DNA of 64,000 nucleotides from Prochlorococcus sp. AG-363-P19 (GTDB lineage Bacteria; Cyanobacteriota; Cyanobacteriia; PCC-6307; Cyanobiaceae): NCBI GenBank assembly GCA_003280055.1, contig QCGG01000009.1, positions 1 to 64,000 of the forward strand, in the 5' to 3' direction. How positions within the stretch are numbered: position 1 is the stretch's first letter; each line of letters begins with the position of its first letter. Below are positions 53,557 to 63,927 of this stretch, one piece after another. Under the pieces are notes generated by a model. The model saw only the letters and a program-made list of their open reading frames with translations, searched no databases and had not been told where the DNA came from. The position numbers and the translations under genes were made by a program.

Positions 53557-54429
53557 TTACTCTTTGTCGAGAATCTTCTCCTTTTTGTGTACAAGAGAAT
53601 AGATCATTCGCTTTGGATGGCCAGTCTCTTCGGCTAGCTTTTTTACGGCTTTGCTTGCAGAAAAGCCTTGTTTAATTAGTTTATCTAATTCAAACTCTAA
53701 GTATTCATTATCAATGCATAAATCTAATTTTTCTTTGTTTCCTTTTAGCACAAGGGTAAATTCACCTTGAGGCTTATGTTTAAGGAAATGTGTTAAGACC
53801 ATTCCAAGATTGCTCCCTATTTGCTCTTCGTGAACTTTGGTGAGCTCTTTGGAAACTTGAGTTGCACGGTCTTCTCCGCAAACCTCAATAAGTTCTTCTA
53901 AAAGTTGAATCAGTCGATGGGGGGCCTCGTAAATCACAGTTGTTCGTTTTTCCGCTGCAATCAATTTCAGCCTTGTTTTTCTTTGCTTCCCTTTTTTGGG
54001 GAGAAACCCTTCAAAACAAAATTGACTTGAAGGAAGGCCACTGCTTGCGAGAGCAGTTGTTGCGGCACATGGTCCTGGAATGCAAATTACTTCTAAATGC
54101 TTTTCTCTAGCAGCTGCAACCAGCTCTTCTCCAGGATCACTAATACAGGGGATTCCAGCATCACTAATTATTGCAATGCTCTGACCCTCGCAAAGGAAAT
54201 TTATGAGTTTTGGAATCCTGCTGCGGATGTTGTGTTTGTGCAAACTTATCCGTTTCCCTTTTGCGTTAAGACTTTTGAGTAGTTTCCCGCTATGTCTTGT
54301 GTCTTCGCAAGCAATTATAGAAGCCTTTTCTAAAAGGACTTTTGCTCGGGGAGAAAGATCTCCTAGATTCCCAATAGGAGTTCCAACGACATAAAGAACA
54401 CCTGGTGCAGGTTCAGGTTTTTGACTCAA
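53557..54429 (-). CDS. rsmI: 16S rRNA 2'-O-methyltransferase RsmI, 290 aa
   Basis: RsmI methylates the ribose of C1402 in 16S rRNA. TIGR00096-type motifs are visible: VLYVVGTPIGNLGDLSPRA at the start, ACEDTRHSGKLL, SDAGIPCISDPGEELV and PGPCAATTALASSGLP. The C-terminus (ASKAVKKLAEETGHPKRMIYSL) is also typical. It starts with TTG, divergent from cysQ with a 26-base gap, so promoters must lie within or overlap the gene starts. Confidence 0.94.
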   Translation of the reverse strand: MSQKPEPAPGVLYVVGTPIGNLGDLSPRAKVLLEKASIIACEDTRHSGKLLKSLNAKGKRISLHKHNIRSRIPKLINFLCEGQSIAIISDAGIPCISDPGEELVAAAREKHLEVICIPGPCAATTALASSGLPSSQFCFEGFLPKKGKQRKTRLKLIAAEKRTTVIYEAPHRLIQLLEELIEVCGEDRATQVSKELTKVHEEQIGSNLGMVLTHFLKHKPQGEFTLVLKGNKEKLDLCIDNEYLEFELDKLIKQGFSASKAVKKLAEETGHPKRMIYSLVHKKEKILDKE

Positions 54430-54455
54430 AATGTTTCTGAGATGTCACATCTACT

Positions 54456-55361
54456 ATGGCTACTAATCAAGTTTTACCCACCGGTGTGACATTGGATTGT
54501 CTTTTGGACAAGTTAAGACCACTTTGTTGGGGTGCAGCAGATATTCTTCTTGCATATGCCCGTAGAGAACAGCCGCCATACGGGTTCCCTTCAGTTTTGG
54601 AGGTTCAGGAAGGGGGAGATGGTCCGGTTTCAGCAGCAGACCTTGCAGTGAATGAATGGCTTTTAGATGGGTTGAAATCAGCTTTTCCAAAGGAAAATTG
54701 GACTCTTATTAGCGAAGAGACTGCAAAAAATCAGTTAGTTATTGAGCAGCCTTCACATGACGATTGGTTTTGGATTTTAGATCCTTTGGATGGGACTAAA
54801 GATTTTTTAGAGGGGTCAGTGAATTATGCGGTGCATTTAGCACTGGTAAATTGCCAATGCCCAGTTTTTGGGATTGTTCTAATACCTGAGCTGGAGGAGC
54901 TTTGGTTTGGGGCCTTAGGGGTTGGAGCTTGGCGTGAAAATAGGATTAGCTTAAAAAGCCCACCAGTTTTTAGTAAGCGACGTTCCTTGAATGAGTTGCT
55001 TCTAGTGACTAGCAAAAGCCATCGAGATAAAAGACTTGAAATGGTCTTGGAAGGTCTCCCATTCCTCCCTGGAAAGAGAGTTGGAAGTGTGGGGTGCAAG
55101 ATCGCTACTCTTTTGAGAGGAGAGGCTGATATGTATATTTCTCTGTCGGGAGATACTGCTCCTAAAGATTGGGATATGGCCGCTCCGGCTGCAGTTTTGA
55201 ATGCAGCTGGAGGCTGTTTTACAGATGTGAATGGAAGTAATCTGACCTATCACAAAGAGAATTGGCTCCAACCAGGATGCTTGATTGCTAGCCATGGCTT
55301 TAACCACTCAAAAATATGTGAGGTTCTAACAGAACAGATTACAAAAGTAGATAGTAGGTAA
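54456..55361 (+). CDS. cysQ: 3'(2'),5'-bisphosphate nucleotidase CysQ-like, 301 aa
   Basis: CysQ hydrolyses 3'-phosphoadenosine 5'-phosphate, a by-product of sulfate assimilation. Inositol-phosphatase-fold motifs are present: VSAADLAVNEWL, ISEETAK, DPLDGTKDFLEG (metal-binding) and WDMAAPAAVLNAAGG at the end. The closest match by motif is CysQ/HAL2-like rather than IMPase, but the two families are close. ATG start. It is convergent with pnp. Confidence 0.9.
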   Translation: MATNQVLPTGVTLDCLLDKLRPLCWGAADILLAYARREQPPYGFPSVLEVQEGGDGPVSAADLAVNEWLLDGLKSAFPKENWTLISEETAKNQLVIEQPSHDDWFWILDPLDGTKDFLEGSVNYAVHLALVNCQCPVFGIVLIPELEELWFGALGVGAWRENRISLKSPPVFSKRRSLNELLLVTSKSHRDKRLEMVLEGLPFLPGKRVGSVGCKIATLLRGEADMYISLSGDTAPKDWDMAAPAAVLNAAGGCFTDVNGSNLTYHKENWLQPGCLIASHGFNHSKICEVLTEQITKVDSR

Positions 55362-55377
55362 GAATTTTATTCTTGCT

Positions 55378-57543
55378 TTAGGTTAGTGGTGCAACTGGAG
55401 TAGGGGTTGGTTCAGGGTGCATTGACTCCCCATTTTGTGGAACACCTCTTAGCGTGAGATTTATTCGGCCACGGTTGTCGATTTCTCTAACACGCACTGT
55501 CACTTCGTCGCCAACTTTGACAACATCCTCTACTTTTTCTACTCGAGCTTCTGAGAGCTGAGATATGTGAATCATTCCTTCTTTGCCAGGAAGAATTTCT
55601 ACAAAGGCTCCTATAGGAATAATTCTGGTAATGGAACCTGTAAAGATTTCTCCTTCATTGACTTTACGAGTTAGGCCTTCAATGATTTTTCTTGCCCCTT
55701 CAGCAGCGGCTCCATCATGAGAGGCAATAGTGACTATTCCCCCATCCTCGATATCTATTTTTGTGTTAGTTCGTTCTGTAATACCCTTAATTGTTCTTCC
55801 GCCTGGCCCAATAACTGTTCCTATCAGTTCTGGATCAATCCTAAAACTTAGTAGTCTTGGAGCATGAGGGGATAGTGTTTCGCGGGGCTGATCTATTGCT
55901 TCTTTCATCTTTTCAAGAATGTGAATTCTTGCAGGTCGGGCTTGATTGACAGCCTCAGAGATAGTCGAGACCGATAATCCAGTAATTTTCATATCCATTT
56001 GCAAAGCGGTAATGCCTTTTTCTGTTCCGGCAACTTTGAAATCCATATCCCCTAAAAAGTCTTCGATGCCTTGAATGTCTGTAAGGATTCGGATTTCTTC
56101 ATCTTCTTTTATAAGTCCCATGGCTGCTCCTCCAACCGGCGCTTTTAATGGGACTCCAGCATCCATTAGTGCGAGTGTACTGCCGCAAACAGATCCCATT
56201 GAAGTCGACCCATTAGAACTAAGAACTTCGCTTACTACTCTCAGTACGTAAGGGAAGGTGTCTTTGGCGGGAAGGACAGGAATGATCGCCCGTTCAGCTA
56301 AAGCGCCATGTCCTATCTCTCTTCGACCAGGAGAACGCATAGGACGTGTTTCCCCTACAGAATAAGGAGGGAAATTGTAATGATGGAGATAGGTCTTCTC
56401 TGTATTTGGATTTAGGTCATCCATTTCTTGGGCATCACTAGGAGTGCCTAGGGTGGCGGTTGAAAGAACCTGAGTAAGACCGCGGTTGAATAACCCTGAT
56501 CCATGGACACGCTTGGGAAGGATCCCTACAGCAGCATCAATCTTCCTTACTTCATCTAACTTTCGTCCATCCACTCTTACCCCTTCTTTAAGGATTTGTT
56601 CCCTCATGAGTTTTTTAGTGAGGGCTTTGAAAGTATTAGGTAGCAGCTTGTTGTTTCCTGACACAGCTTTGCGTACATTGTTGTCCTCTTTTAAGGAGTC
56701 AATTGTTTCTGAAACCTCAGTTTTTATTTCTTCTAATTTTCTGTCTCTGTCAGCTTTGGTTTGGTCAAATTTTTTAAGAACCTCTTTAATTGCCTTACTG
56801 CAGTTTTTGTCTAGATATGTTGGTAAGGCTTTGTCCTCGGTTGGAATTTCTGGCTTAACTTGCTCAATCTCCAAGTCTTTAAGAATTGATTCTTGAGCTT
56901 TGATAAGTTCGCAAACGGCTTCGTATCCAAAGTCAATTGCTTCGATGATGTCTTGCTCTGTTAGCTGGTTTGCACCAGCCTCAACCATGACAACCCCATC
57001 TGGAGTCCCAGCTATGACAAGATCAAGATCTCCGCGTTCGATTTCTCTAAAGCTTGGATTGAGTACGAAATCATCACCAAGTAAACCAACTCTTACTGCT
57101 GCCATTGGTCCCTGAAAAGGGATCCCAGCAAGGAGTGTTGCTAGTGATGCTCCTGTGACAGCAAGCACATCAGAAGGAACTCTTTCATCGAGTGACAGGC
57201 AAGTTGCCACAACTTGAATGTCGTCTCTCATCCAACTAGGGAAAAGAGGCCTCATTGGTCTATCAATCAGACGAGCAATAAGAGTGGCCCTTTCTGGAGG
57301 ACGACTCTCTCTTCTCATGAAACTGCCAGGAATTCTTCCGGCTGCATAAAGCCTTTCTTCGTAATCACATATCAGTGGGAGAAAATCGATACCTTCTCTT
57401 CCTGTTGATTGGGTGGAGGTAACAAGGACTGCGGTATCTCCGCATTCCACTAGTACTGATCCACCAGCTTGTGGAGCGAATCGCCCTGTTGTCAGTCTTA
57501 TTTCACGACCATCAAAGGAGATTGACTGTGTCTGACCTTGCAC
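55378..57543 (-). CDS. pnp: Polyribonucleotide nucleotidyltransferase PNPase, 721 aa
   Basis: PNPase degrades RNA 3' to 5' with phosphate. Two RNase PH domains ([19 protein letters not shown] and [19 protein letters not shown]), a KH domain ([19 protein letters not shown]) and a C-terminal S1 domain ([20 protein letters not shown]) are in order. It starts with GTG. It follows rpsN on the same strand, with a terminator between them, and is convergent with cysQ. Confidence 0.97.
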   Translation of the reverse strand: MQGQTQSISFDGREIRLTTGRFAPQAGGSVLVECGDTAVLVTSTQSTGREGIDFLPLICDYEERLYAAGRIPGSFMRRESRPPERATLIARLIDRPMRPLFPSWMRDDIQVVATCLSLDERVPSDVLAVTGASLATLLAGIPFQGPMAAVRVGLLGDDFVLNPSFREIERGDLDLVIAGTPDGVVMVEAGANQLTEQDIIEAIDFGYEAVCELIKAQESILKDLEIEQVKPEIPTEDKALPTYLDKNCSKAIKEVLKKFDQTKADRDRKLEEIKTEVSETIDSLKEDNNVRKAVSGNNKLLPNTFKALTKKLMREQILKEGVRVDGRKLDEVRKIDAAVGILPKRVHGSGLFNRGLTQVLSTATLGTPSDAQEMDDLNPNTEKTYLHHYNFPPYSVGETRPMRSPGRREIGHGALAERAIIPVLPAKDTFPYVLRVVSEVLSSNGSTSMGSVCGSTLALMDAGVPLKAPVGGAAMGLIKEDEEIRILTDIQGIEDFLGDMDFKVAGTEKGITALQMDMKITGLSVSTISEAVNQARPARIHILEKMKEAIDQPRETLSPHAPRLLSFRIDPELIGTVIGPGGRTIKGITERTNTKIDIEDGGIVTIASHDGAAAEGARKIIEGLTRKVNEGEIFTGSITRIIPIGAFVEILPGKEGMIHISQLSEARVEKVEDVVKVGDEVTVRVREIDNRGRINLTLRGVPQNGESMHPEPTPTPVAPLT

Positions 57544-57646
57544 GTGCTCTTATGTCTTTATTGTCTTGGAATATTCTTACATTTTATTAGCCCTTTATTA
57601 GGGAATCTTTGATTTACTGTTTATTGGTGTGTTTACTTTGTGACAT

Positions 57647-57677
57647 AAAAAAAGGGTTCCTGGCTGTCCTGGAACCC
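57647..57677 (-). terminator. Rho-independent terminator after rpsN
   Basis: On the minus strand GGGTTCC and GGAACCC (57654-57660 with 57671-57677) form a 7-bp stem with a 10-base loop, followed by seven T residues (57647-57653). It lies after the rpsN stop and before pnp. Confidence 0.9.
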
Positions 57678-57744
57678 AAAGTTTGCTTTGAAACTGATAT
57701 CTGTTAACGGATTGAAAAAAGTTTGAATTCTTTAAGGACACCAT

Positions 57745-58047
57745 TCACCAACTAGATTTAACCACCCCAGGAAGCTCCCCATTGTGGGCTCGAGCTCTTA
57801 GCTGATTTCTGCAAAGGCCGAAATCACGGTAAACCCCTCTGGGTTTCCCAGTTGCCCAACATCTATTACGGATTCGATTTGGTGCGCTGTTTCTTGGCAA
57901 GGCCTGGATTTTGCGATGGATTTCAAGTCTTTCCATCGGATCCTTGGCTGCGTTAAAGGAAGCTAACAAAGCAGTTCTTTTGGCTGCGTAGCGATTTACA
58001 AGTTTTTTGCGCTTTACGTCTCGCGCGATCATTGACTTTTTAGCCAT
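57745..58047 (-). CDS. rpsN: 30S ribosomal protein S14, 100 aa
   Basis: S14 is a small-subunit head protein. [23 protein letters not shown] and [34 protein letters not shown] are diagnostic. It is the zinc-free long form of 100 residues (no CxxC ribbon), as in cyanobacteria and chloroplasts. ATG start. A palindrome lies between it and the RseP-like gene upstream. Confidence 0.97.
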   Translation of the reverse strand: MAKKSMIARDVKRKKLVNRYAAKRTALLASFNAAKDPMERLEIHRKIQALPRNSAPNRIRNRCWATGKPRGVYRDFGLCRNQLRARAHNGELPGVVKSSW

Positions 58048-58154
58048 GCAGCGGTGTAAGTCCTAAGTAATAAGAAGTTATTCTAACCTTATGACGACCT
58101 AAGCCCTTTTCCAGGGAATCTATAAGAGGGAATGCGGGGGATATTTTTTTGATT

Positions 58155-58169
58155 GCATGCAGTGCATGC
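58155..58169. promoter_or_regulatory. Palindrome GCATGCA-G-TGCATGC
   Basis: A perfect 7-base inverted repeat around a central G lies in the space between the RseP-like gene and rpsN, about 110 bases upstream of the rpsN ATG. It could be an operator or a chance palindrome; no matching regulator is known to me. Confidence 0.3.
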
Positions 58170-58211
58170 TTTTAAGTAAGGGAATCGTCTCCACCGGCAT
58201 GACCCTTTGCC

Positions 58212-59294
58212 CTAGTTAGAGAAAAGTGCTTGTACAACCGATAACTGTGCCGTATCACGAATGATAAGAATTACACTTAAGCCGACCATAAAGACGAAAC
58301 CAGATTGGATTATTGCCATCTGGAGCTGTTTTGGCAGAGGTTTCCCTCTTATGCCTTCATAAATAAGAAGTGCAAGTTGACCACCATCGAGAAGTGGTAA
58401 GGGGAGGGAATTAAGTACTGCAAGGTTTATGGAAATCAATGCTGTGAAAAGTATGAGTCCTGTGTAGCCTTGCTCAGAAAGCTGTGCACCGATTTCAACA
58501 ATTTTCACTGGCCCACTTAGTTGTTGTGCAGTAGCACCGAATTCTGTGATTAGGCTTTTGTAACCAGTTATAGTCTTGGATAAAAGATCGTAAAATTGGC
58601 TGTCAACTTGTTGAAGGATTGCAGGCAGATTGCTTGTAGGAATTAATTTATCAGAGATAGTTTGTTGTAATTGAGCACCAATCCTTCCTTTTCCTTGGCT
58701 ATTTGAAGGGATGATTTTTTGTTTAACAGTTTCCTGGCCACGAATACTTTCTAAAGAAAGTGTTTCTTCCGCAGATTTTTTGACTTTCTCAACAAGCAAT
58801 TGAACAGCTTCCTGACCTTGCCCTAGTTCGATCCCATTAATGCGGATAATACGATCACCAACTCTAAGATCAGCTTGCTCAGCCCTTTGGTCATTTTCAA
58901 CTGCTACAACTATTACACCAGGGGCTGGTTGGCTTGGGAGTCCAAAGATTGCTGCTTGGCCAAATAAGACAACCCAAGCAAGGATTAGATTAGCGATTAC
59001 TCCTGCAGAAATAACAATCGCACGTTGGAAGATTGGACGGTTTTTAAGTAAATTTGGGTCGTCGGAAGGAATGATGCTTTCTTCTTGGTCGTCTGGGAAT
59101 GATACGAATCCTCCAAGAGGTAGTGATCTGATTGCATAAGTAACCCCTTTGATCTCGCGTTTGAGGATGGCAGGCCCAAAACCTATTGAGAATCCACTAA
59201 CACGAATTCCTTGCCAAGTCGCAGCAAAGAAATGACCCGCTTCATGAATGAGGATTAGAAATCCAAGAACTATTAGAGCAGTCAGTACGTTCAT
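58212..59294 (-). CDS. rseP: RIP zinc metalloprotease, RseP-like (S2P family), 360 aa
   Basis: This membrane protease cuts transmembrane substrates such as anti-sigma factors. The zinc site LIHEAGHF (H17, E18, H21) and the third ligand region LPLLDGGQLAL are present, with a PDZ domain between (about residues 120-200, VGDRIIRINGIELGQGQ). It has about four membrane spans. ATG start. It follows serS by 7 bases on the same strand. Confidence 0.93.
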   Translation of the reverse strand: MNVLTALIVLGFLILIHEAGHFFAATWQGIRVSGFSIGFGPAILKREIKGVTYAIRSLPLGGFVSFPDDQEESIIPSDDPNLLKNRPIFQRAIVISAGVIANLILAWVVLFGQAAIFGLPSQPAPGVIVVAVENDQRAEQADLRVGDRIIRINGIELGQGQEAVQLLVEKVKKSAEETLSLESIRGQETVKQKIIPSNSQGKGRIGAQLQQTISDKLIPTSNLPAILQQVDSQFYDLLSKTITGYKSLITEFGATAQQLSGPVKIVEIGAQLSEQGYTGLILFTALISINLAVLNSLPLPLLDGGQLALLIYEGIRGKPLPKQLQMAIIQSGFVFMVGLSVILIIRDTAQLSVVQALFSN

Positions 59295-59301
59295 TTAATG
59301 G

Positions 59302-60591
59302 CTATTGGTCAGTTGATTCTGGCTTTAGAAGGTCTGCTCCAAAGTAGGGCACTAGTGCTTTTGGAAGGTGGACAGTCCCATCGGATTGCTGACCATTTTC
59401 CAGGATTGCTGCCATTGTTCTCCCTATAGCTAGGCCACTTGCATTAAGGGTATGAACAAGTTTGTTTATTTTTCCCTGTTTGGTTCTAATGGAAGAACGC
59501 CTTGCCTGAAAGTCTTTACATGTACTGCAACTTGATATTTCCCTAAAAGTTTTTGCTCCTGGCAGCCAGACTTCCAGGTCAAACGTTCTTGAAGCAGAAA
59601 ATCCAATATCTCCAGTGCATAGATCTATTACTCGATATGGTAGTTCAAGTGCTTTCAAAACATCTTCAGCATCAGAAGTTATCTGTTCATGAGCTTCTTC
59701 TGATTGGTCCGGATTAACAAACCAATAGAGCTCAACTTTGTTGAATTGATGAAGCCTTATTAAACCTCGTGTGTCTTTCCCATAACTGCCTGCTTCTCTT
59801 CTAAAGCAAGGGCTATATGCAACATATTTGATAGGAAGTCTTTGGGAAGGAAGAATTTCGTCTCGGTGCATTGAAGTTATAGGAACCTCTGCGGTTGGTG
59901 TAAGCCAAAGATCATCCTCTTCGCATCGAAAACTTTCTTCTGCAAATTTTGGTAGTTGGCCAGAACCAGTGAGGCTTGCAGTATTAACAAGTACAGGAGG
60001 AAGTATCTCTAGGTAACCTTTTGCTGAATGTAAATCGAGCATGAAATTAATTAATGCCCGCTCAAGCTTTGCACCGTGATTCATAAGAGTTATAAAGCGA
60101 CTTTGTGCAATTCTTGCTGATCTTTCGGTTTCAAAAAGACCAAGTTTTTCTCCAATTTCCCAATGGTTTTTTAGACCTTCTTCAATTCTTGGATTTCCCC
60201 AGGTTCGAATTTGCTTGTTGTCTTTCTCACTTCTGCCATTCGGGCATTTTTGATCGGGAAGATTGGGAAGATTAAGTAGTCTCTCTCGTAATTTTATTGC
60301 GACCCCTTTTTCTTCAGACTCTAAGGCTGTCACCTTTTGCTTTATAAGGTTGCCATCTTCTTTTAGCTTTAAAACTTCATTTGATTTTGGGCTGCTTCCT
60401 TTTTGTATGAGTTGCCCGACTTTTTTACCTATCAAATTTCCCTCTGCTTGTAGCGTGCTTCTCTTCCCCTCTAGATCTCTTTGCTGTTTGGCGATTAATT
60501 GAATCTCAGAAAGATCAACCTGCATGCCCCTACGTGCTAGCTCTTGAGAGATAAGTTTGGGGTCTTCACGTACCAGACGCTGGTCAAGCAC
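59302..60591 (-). CDS. serS: Seryl-tRNA synthetase, 429 aa
   Basis: SerS charges tRNA-Ser. The N-terminal long coiled-coil arm (EDPKLISQELARRGMQVD...) and class II motifs (SPCFRREAGSYGKDTRGL as motif 2, GLAIGRTMAAILEN as motif 3) are present. AEVPITSMHRDEI is also characteristic. It starts with GTG before LDQRLVRED. It is close to the RseP-like gene downstream; the AAA ATPase gene lies 158 bases upstream. Confidence 0.97.
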   Translation of the reverse strand: MLDQRLVREDPKLISQELARRGMQVDLSEIQLIAKQQRDLEGKRSTLQAEGNLIGKKVGQLIQKGSSPKSNEVLKLKEDGNLIKQKVTALESEEKGVAIKLRERLLNLPNLPDQKCPNGRSEKDNKQIRTWGNPRIEEGLKNHWEIGEKLGLFETERSARIAQSRFITLMNHGAKLERALINFMLDLHSAKGYLEILPPVLVNTASLTGSGQLPKFAEESFRCEEDDLWLTPTAEVPITSMHRDEILPSQRLPIKYVAYSPCFRREAGSYGKDTRGLIRLHQFNKVELYWFVNPDQSEEAHEQITSDAEDVLKALELPYRVIDLCTGDIGFSASRTFDLEVWLPGAKTFREISSCSTCKDFQARRSSIRTKQGKINKLVHTLNASGLAIGRTMAAILENGQQSDGTVHLPKALVPYFGADLLKPESTDQ

Positions 60592-60749
60592 AATTACTAA
60601 TTGGATTATCGATTGTAGCCTAGGACTTTAGGTTGACTATTAGCAGGGTTATAGGAGATCGATATTCGAAAAGTCAGTGAACTCGTAATTTCATGTTGAC
60701 ATGTAGTTGGTGTTGTTAACATTTGGAATTTTTATCCAATTAATTTTTT

Positions 60750-62246
60750 TTAATTGGAATTCATAGTTTGACTTAATTTCAATGATGCAGGACGTGCCCT
60801 TCCACTTGCTGCCCATGATTTAAGAGATTCGACTTGTTCCCTTGCAGTCTTTGATAGTGGTACTAGCTGAGTTGCAGCAAGAATTAGATCTGTTTCTTGA
60901 AGTTCTCTTCTTTCTGCAAATGCCAAGTGCATTCCTTCAATTACTGTTTGCTCAAGTTCTGCTCCTGAGAAACCTTCTGTTCTATCTACAACCGCATTGA
61001 GAGGGATTCTTAGGTTGGGTCTTCGTTGTTGAACATGAAGGTTAAGGATGCTGTACCTTTCTTCGATTATGGGGAGGTCAAGCATGAAGATTTCATCAAA
61101 CCTACCTTTCCTTAAAAGCTCTCCAGGAAGTCTTTCGACTCCATTAGCAGTAGCAACAACAAAAACTGCGGAGGTTTTTTCCGCCATCCAAGTTAAAACA
61201 TTTGCGAGAACTCTTTGGCTTGTACCACCATCGCTTCTTGCATCTCCTCCAAAACCTTTATCTATTTCATCAATCCATAAGACACAAGGCGCCATTGCTT
61301 CCGCTCTTAGAATTGTTTCACGAGTCCTAGCCTCACTAGCTCCGACCAAGCCAGCAAAGAGTCTTCCGACATCTAGCCTTAGGAGTGGCATTGACCAGCT
61401 ATGGGCTATTGCTTTTGCAGTAAGTGATTTACCAGTTCCTTGAGGCCCAACCAATAGAACACCTCTAGGTAAAGGCAATCCGAAGTTGCGGGCTTCATCT
61501 GAGAACGCCTGGTGGCGTTGATCTAACCATCCTTTTAAGGCATCCAGGCCACCAATATCAGAGGGCGTAGCATTTGTGACACAATATTCAAGAACTTCAC
61601 TACGGGCAACGGCTTGCCGTTTCTCTTCCAAGACCTCTGTGAGGTCTTCTCTACTTAATTTGCCGCGTTGAGCAAGAGCTCTTGCGGCAACTTGCCTTAC
61701 ACGGGCCTCGCTTAGACCGCTGCAAGCATGGGTAAGTTCTTCAAGTACATCCTTATCTAAGTCGCTATTACTTGCTAGCGCGATGTTGCTTAATAGATTT
61801 CTGATCTCTATTTCTTGCGGGAGTGGAAGATCAAGGATTGTCAGTGCATCATCAAGATCATTTGGTGGGGTCCATTGCCCTGAAGAAAGAACAATTGTAT
61901 GGGGATGATGACGAAGTTCCCTTGAAAGATTCCTTAGCATCCTTGCTATTCCTGCATCTTCACAGAAGCGATGAAAATCTTTTACCAGCAGAATTGTTGG
62001 GCTAGTTGCTTGTATTTTTTGAAGCCATTCAAGGACTGCTATGGGTTGCCTAGCCCCAAGGCCTTCAGAATTTGGAATCCCTTTCAGCCCTTGTATGAAG
62101 TCCCAAGTGGCGAGGCGTCTTGGTTGAAGTCTTTTTGCAGCCTTCTCGAGTAAGACTTCAACTCTTTCTTCCTCTGTACTTCTTATCCATAGCAAGGGTG
62201 TCCTTGCTCTTATGAGTAGGTCTAAGTGATCATCCCAGCTCTTCAT
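60750..62246 (-). CDS. AAA+ ATPase, Ycf46-like, 498 aa
   Basis: The C-terminal half is an AAA+ module: Walker A GPQGTGKS (267-274), Walker B CVLWIDEIDKG (about 320-330), arginine-rich sensor regions (GRFDEIFMLDLP) and a C-terminal helical lid (GFSGAELEQTV). The N-terminal 250 residues ([20 protein letters not shown]) match the Ycf46 group found in cyanobacteria and plastids, linked by others to photosynthesis or CO2 response. The exact role is unsettled. It is coupled to DUF177 upstream by a 4-base overlap. Confidence 0.88.
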   Translation of the reverse strand: MKSWDDHLDLLIRARTPLLWIRSTEEERVEVLLEKAAKRLQPRRLATWDFIQGLKGIPNSEGLGARQPIAVLEWLQKIQATSPTILLVKDFHRFCEDAGIARMLRNLSRELRHHPHTIVLSSGQWTPPNDLDDALTILDLPLPQEIEIRNLLSNIALASNSDLDKDVLEELTHACSGLSEARVRQVAARALAQRGKLSREDLTEVLEEKRQAVARSEVLEYCVTNATPSDIGGLDALKGWLDQRHQAFSDEARNFGLPLPRGVLLVGPQGTGKSLTAKAIAHSWSMPLLRLDVGRLFAGLVGASEARTRETILRAEAMAPCVLWIDEIDKGFGGDARSDGGTSQRVLANVLTWMAEKTSAVFVVATANGVERLPGELLRKGRFDEIFMLDLPIIEERYSILNLHVQQRRPNLRIPLNAVVDRTEGFSGAELEQTVIEGMHLAFAERRELQETDLILAATQLVPLSKTAREQVESLKSWAASGRARPASLKLSQTMNSN

Positions 62247-62782
62247 GTTTTTTGTATTTTTTTCAGTAGAGACCAGCGTGGATCCAAGGTGGTTGTTTGA
62301 TGATCTGTTTCATTGTTCATATTGGATGTTTTTTTTGAAGAGTCCCTGAAGAAACCAGGACAAGCTTGGCTGCAGATATTGACTGTTGGCATTTGGAGGC
62401 TCAGTTGTTCAAATGCCCATCGTTGAGGATCAAAACTGTCGTTAGGATGAATACTTTCTAACCAATCTTCTGTTTCATCAAAGACTTTTTGTGAAGTTAC
62501 TGGATCACTTCCCTTGGTGTTCTTACTTATTAAAATTAACTCTTCTTCGACTGCTTTTAGATTTTTGGTAAAGTTCTTTAAGCACCGATGGCAAGTTAGG
62601 TCAACTTTTGTTTTTATATTGGCCGTGATTATTAAATAATTATCTTTTTTCTCAGCCTGAAGCCACCCTTTGATTGGTGTTATTGATTTAATTTGATCAA
62701 TGTAACAATTAAAAGTCCATACCTTAGGTGAAGAAAGGCTTGTCAATTCCTTGATGCTTATAGGTTTCAGGTCTAATGTCAT
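62243..62782 (-). CDS. DUF177 (YceD-like) protein, 179 aa
   Basis: A beta-rich core with [16 protein letters not shown], then the acidic middle and the C-terminal set with [11 protein letters not shown] are the pattern of YceD/DUF177, linked in other bacteria to 23S rRNA accumulation and often next to rpmF. Here it lies between yidC and the Ycf46-like gene, overlapping both by 4 bases, a strongly coupled arrangement. Four cysteines are conserved in the two motifs. Confidence 0.85.
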   Translation of the reverse strand: MTLDLKPISIKELTSLSSPKVWTFNCYIDQIKSITPIKGWLQAEKKDNYLIITANIKTKVDLTCHRCLKNFTKNLKAVEEELILISKNTKGSDPVTSQKVFDETEDWLESIHPNDSFDPQRWAFEQLSLQMPTVNICSQACPGFFRDSSKKTSNMNNETDHQTTTLDPRWSLLKKIQKT

Positions 62783-63927
62783 TTACCACTTTTTGGTTCA
62801 AAAGGTAGGCGATCAGAACCTTCAGTTAGGCTCGGTGAAATTCCAGTTTGCTCAGCGTTTTGTGTCGCCAGTTGTTTATCAAGAATGATTTGTAGATTTT
62901 CAGGTAGAGCTTCACGGCTAAGAAGGAATGTTTGAAGAGCCTGGAAAACATTGGCAATAACCATATAAAGGAGAACTCCAGCAGGCAATGGAAAGAAAAG
63001 AAACATTCCAGTAATCATTACCGGAGTGATTTTGTTTGCTGTTGATTGCTGAGGGTTGGCGGGCATCCCTCTACCAGAGAGAACTTGAGAAATTACCAAT
63101 GTGAGGCCGAATGCACCAACAAGAGTTGCAATGTCCCAATTAATTGAACCGTCTACATAAAAACCAACTTGTCCAAGTGCCTTGATAAAGAGGAAACCAC
63201 TTTTTGCTGCTAAGCCTGGGACTTTTGCTTCAACTGTTGCATCTCCTGGTGAGATTCCAGTAACAGTGCCATCCGATGAGACTTTTACAAGACCTTCCCC
63301 CTTGGTGACTTTCCAAGAAGGGGTGTAATTATTTCCTCCTTCATAGCGAGAAATAAGGCTTTTAAAATTATCCCCATCTGTAGTTTCAAGCTTAATTTGA
63401 GTGGTTTCACCTGTGCCTAATTTGGTCCCGCCAGGAAGTGAGGCAATAATTGGGAAGTGATCGTGTTCCGTAATGAATATTGAGTGCCTTGGACTAGTGA
63501 AAGGCTTTGGTTCGATGGCTGCTATTTGTTCAGATGGAAGAACCTTGAAATTTACTGCGTAAGGGACATCTGCAAAGGGTGACCCTCTAAGAGTTGCAAA
63601 TAGAGCAAATAAAATTGGCATTTGAACTAAGAGTGGAAGGCATCCTGCTAAGGGGCTTCCGAACTCCTTCATTAAATTCCCTAATTCCTCTTGTTGTTTT
63701 TGAGGGTTGTTTGCATATTTGGATTTAATTTCAGCTTGGCGCTTTTGCATTACTGGCTGAGCAATCTTCATGCGACGAGCACTACGAATAGATCCTGCGC
63801 TTAAAGGAAACAGAGCTAGCCGAATCACAATTGTGAGTGCAACAATTGCAAGCCCATAGCTTTGGAACAAGCCATAGAAGAAATCCAGTATCGGGATTAG
63901 CAAGTTGTCTGAGATGAACCCGATCAC
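62779..63927 (-). CDS. yidC: Membrane protein insertase YidC/Oxa1/Alb3, 382 aa
   Basis: YidC inserts proteins into the plasma and thylakoid membranes. N-terminal [22 protein letters not shown], the hydrophilic-groove Arg in TIVIRLALF and [25 protein letters not shown] are family motifs; more spans lie at the C-terminus ([20 protein letters not shown]). Between them sits an extracytoplasmic insert with a Big_2-like sequence ([19 protein letters not shown], about residues 217-235). It starts with GTG, overlapping the upstream gene by 4 bases. Confidence 0.94.
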   Translation of the reverse strand: MIGFISDNLLIPILDFFYGLFQSYGLAIVALTIVIRLALFPLSAGSIRSARRMKIAQPVMQKRQAEIKSKYANNPQKQQEELGNLMKEFGSPLAGCLPLLVQMPILFALFATLRGSPFADVPYAVNFKVLPSEQIAAIEPKPFTSPRHSIFITEHDHFPIIASLPGGTKLGTGETTQIKLETTDGDNFKSLISRYEGGNNYTPSWKVTKGEGLVKVSSDGTVTGISPGDATVEAKVPGLAAKSGFLFIKALGQVGFYVDGSINWDIATLVGAFGLTLVISQVLSGRGMPANPQQSTANKITPVMITGMFLFFPLPAGVLLYMVIANVFQALQTFLLSREALPENLQIILDKQLATQNAEQTGISPSLTEGSDRLPFEPKSGK

